NCBI RefSeq assembly: GCF_006402735.1
Contig: NZ_CP017174.1
Location: forward strand, 2,979,001-3,043,000
Length of the DNA: 64,000 nucleotides
Source: Myxococcus xanthus
Lineage (GTDB): Bacteria > Myxococcota > Myxococcia > Myxococcales > Myxococcaceae
Direction: 5' to 3'
Shown: piece after piece, positions 62,043 to 64,000 of the stretch
How positions within the stretch are numbered: position 1 is the stretch's first letter
Layout of the letters: every line of letters starts with the position of its first letter
The notes under the pieces: model-generated
Told to the model about the DNA's origin: nothing
Seen by the model: only the letters and a program-made list of their open reading frames with translations
Database searches by the model: none
Made by a program: the position numbers and the translations under genes

Positions 62043-64000
62043 ATGTCGGACTTTCAGCTCGTCAGCGAACACAAGCCCGAAGGCGACCAGCCAAGGGCCA
62101 TTGGCGAACTCACGCAGGGCATCCTGCGGGGTGACCGCTACCAAACCCTGCTGGGCGTCACCGGGTCAGGCAAGACGTTCACGATGGCGAACGTCATCGC
62201 CAACGTGCAGCGGCCCACGCTGGTGATGGCCCATAACAAGACGCTGGCCGCGCAGCTCTACGGCGAATTCAAGGCGCTCTTCCCGAACAACGCCGTCGAG
62301 TACTTCGTCTCGTACTACGACTACTACCAGCCCGAGGCCTACGTTCCGTCGACGGACACCTTCATCGAGAAGGACTCGTCCATCAACGACAACATCGAAC
62401 GGATGCGCCACTCGGCCACCCATTCGCTGCGCACGCGGGACGACGTCATCATCGTCGCCAGCGTGTCCTGCATCTACGGCCTGGGCGCGGCCCGCAGCTA
62501 CGTGGACCTGGCGGTGCGCGCGGCGGTGGGCGAGGAGATGGGCCGCGACACCTTCATGCGCAAGCTGGTGGAGGCCCAGTACAAGCGCAACGACCTGGAC
62601 TTCCATCGCGGCACCTTCCGCGCGCGCGGCGACACCGTCGAGGTGTTCCCCGCCTACGAGGAGGAGCGGGCCGTGCGCGTCAGCTTCTTCGGCGACGAGG
62701 TGGAGCGCGTCACCGAGTTCGACCCGCTGCGCGGCGTGACGCTGGGCGCGCTGGAGAAGATCGTCATCTTCCCCGCCAGCCACTACGTGGCCGAGGAGGA
62801 CGTGCGCCGGCGCGCGATTCAGACCATTCGCGACGAGCTGTCCGAACAACTGCAGACGTTCAAGCGCGAGGGCAAGCTGTTGGAGGCGCAGCGGCTGGAG
62901 CAGCGCGCCATGTTCGACCTGGAGATGATTGAGCAGGTCGGCTACTGCAGCGGCATCGAGAACTACTCCCGGCACTTCTCCGGCCGCGCGGCGGGAGAGC
63001 CGCCTCCGTGCCTCATCGACTACTTCCCGCGCAACCTGCTGGTGATGCTCGATGAGAGCCACCAGACGGTGCCGCAGATTGGCGCCATGTATCGCGGCGA
63101 CCGGGCGCGGAAGGAGACGCTGGTGGGCTTCGGCTTCCGCCTGCCCAGCGCGCTGGACAACCGCCCGCTCAAGTTCGGTGAGTTCGAGGAGTTGGTGCCC
63201 CAGGCCATCTTCGTCTCCGCGACGCCGGCCGAGTACGAACTGCAGAAGTCGCAGGGCGTGGTGGTGGAGCAGATCATCCGCCCCACCGGCCTGACGGACC
63301 CGGAGGTGGAGATTCGCCCAGTGGGCAATCAGGTGGACGACCTGCTGGAGGAGGTGCGTCAGCGCGTATCCCGCAGCGAGCGCGTCCTGGTGACGACGCT
63401 CACCAAGCGCATGGCGGAAGACCTCACGGAGTACTTCTCCGACGTGGGTGTGCGCGTGCGCTACCTGCACTCGGACATCGACGCGATTGAGCGCATGGCC
63501 ATCATCCGTGACTTGCGCAAGGGCGAGTTCGACGTCCTGGTGGGCATCAACCTGCTGCGCGAGGGCCTGGACATCCCCGAGGTATCCCTGGTGGCCATCC
63601 TGGACGCGGACAAGGAAGGCTTCCTGCGCAGCCACGTCTCCCTCATCCAGACGATTGGCCGCGCGGCCCGTAACGTGAGTGGCCGCGTCATCATGTACGC
63701 GGACAACGTCACCGACTCCATGAAGAAGGCCCTGGAGGAGACGACGCGCCGCCGCGACATCCAGCGCGCGCACAACCAGGCGCACGGCATCACCCCGCGT
63801 TCGGTGAAGAGCAACATCACCGACCTGTCCGAGCACGCGGCCTACGAGGCGGGTGACGTGGGCGCCCTTCCGATGGCGGCCGAAGGCGAGGACGACGTCC
63901 TCCAGCCGAAGGAAATCAAGCGGCTCATCGAGGAATTCACCAAGGAGATGCTCGCCGCCGCGGACGAGATGCAGTTCGAGAAGGCGGCCGAGTATCGCGA
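62043..64000 (+). CDS. uvrB: Excinuclease ABC subunit B (3' end cut by window edge)
   Basis: The first 652 codons of UvrB, the helicase-like subunit that opens DNA at damage and recruits UvrC. Walker A is [10 protein letters not shown] (near 39-48); the beta-hairpin [10 protein letters not shown], helicase motifs [12 protein letters not shown] and QTIGRAARN, and [10 protein letters not shown] are present. The visible 3' end reads into the UVR domain ([29 protein letters not shown]). A full-length protein would need about 20-60 more residues. ATG 62043 has TTAAGT nine bases upstream and no ribosome site. No LexA box was found here. Confidence 0.96.
   Translation, partial: MSDFQLVSEHKPEGDQPRAIGELTQGILRGDRYQTLLGVTGSGKTFTMANVIANVQRPTLVMAHNKTLAAQLYGEFKALFPNNAVEYFVSYYDYYQPEAYVPSTDTFIEKDSSINDNIERMRHSATHSLRTRDDVIIVASVSCIYGLGAARSYVDLAVRAAVGEEMGRDTFMRKLVEAQYKRNDLDFHRGTFRARGDTVEVFPAYEEERAVRVSFFGDEVERVTEFDPLRGVTLGALEKIVIFPASHYVAEEDVRRRAIQTIRDELSEQLQTFKREGKLLEAQRLEQRAMFDLEMIEQVGYCSGIENYSRHFSGRAAGEPPPCLIDYFPRNLLVMLDESHQTVPQIGAMYRGDRARKETLVGFGFRLPSALDNRPLKFGEFEELVPQAIFVSATPAEYELQKSQGVVVEQIIRPTGLTDPEVEIRPVGNQVDDLLEEVRQRVSRSERVLVTTLTKRMAEDLTEYFSDVGVRVRYLHSDIDAIERMAIIRDLRKGEFDVLVGINLLREGLDIPEVSLVAILDADKEGFLRSHVSLIQTIGRAARNVSGRVIMYADNVTDSMKKALEETTRRRDIQRAHNQAHGITPRSVKSNITDLSEHAAYEAGDVGALPMAAEGEDDVLQPKEIKRLIEEFTKEMLAAADEMQFEKAAEYR

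Noticed and set aside
62166..63836. 556-codon leftward frame opposite uvrB
   Set aside because: Antisense shadow of a highly conserved gene.

Overview
The window looks like the chromosome of a myxobacterium, most likely Myxococcus or a close relative. It has very high G+C with strong third-position bias, an eukaryote-like Ser/Thr kinase, several FHA proteins, large hybrid sensor kinases, many lipoproteins of modular Ig/VWA type, and a CarD-family protein that I recognise from memory as CdnL of Myxococcus xanthus. No database was consulted. I annotate 45 protein genes, of which the first (ThiF/rhodanese) and the last (uvrB) are cut by the window edges. I found no rRNA, tRNA, insertion sequence or CRISPR array. 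Long antisense open frames are common here and are treated as high-GC shadows.

Layout. 1-5.4 kb: sulfur and nucleotide metabolism (rhodanese-ThiF, A-type Fe-S carrier, thioesterase, deoxynucleoside kinase, glycerophosphodiesterase) and a large lipoprotein. 5.8-10.5 kb: a repeat-bearing lipoprotein closed by a strong terminator, a membrane Ser/Thr kinase, and a SprT-like metalloprotease with a near-consensus promoter. 10.5-16.4 kb: a leftward block with an unknown protein, a polytopic membrane protein, a Zn-ribbon methyltransferase, a zinc-ribbon protein and nadA, interrupted by one rightward gene for an exported metallothionein-like protein. 16.8-22.9 kb: a tightly overlapped three-gene signalling operon (pseudo-receiver/PilZ/GNAT protein, methyltransferase, double-kinase hybrid sensor). 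23-26 kb: two convergent POT peptide transporters with back-to-back terminators. 26.5-29.4 kb: uvrA, with a candidate LexA site upstream and a candidate small-RNA locus beyond its 3' end.

29.8-38.7 kb: a VWA/anchor-D lipoprotein, a PEP-mutase-family lyase, the Ada-AlkA plus Ogt alkylation-repair pair, a phosphoesterase, a PAP2 protein and a double GNAT. 38.9-47.1 kb: addB-addA recombination nuclease/helicase followed by purA. 47.2-55.7 kb: TPR, PH-like, FHA, DUF2071, outer-membrane, CBM9-like and ComEC genes. 55.8-64 kb: cdnL, a membrane protein, an FHA/TPR protein, cysS, an M28 peptidase and uvrB.

Two themes run through the window. The first is DNA handling: uvrA, uvrB, addAB, ada-alkA/ogt, comEC and a deoxynucleoside kinase lie within 62 kb but in separate transcription units. 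The second is signalling by modular proteins. The least conventional items are the exported Cys-rich protein, the pseudo-receiver/PilZ/GNAT fusion in its operon, the double-kinase hybrid, the AddA nuclease domain lacking a catalytic acid, the reversed rhodanese-ThiF order, and the orphan promoter/hairpin beside uvrA.
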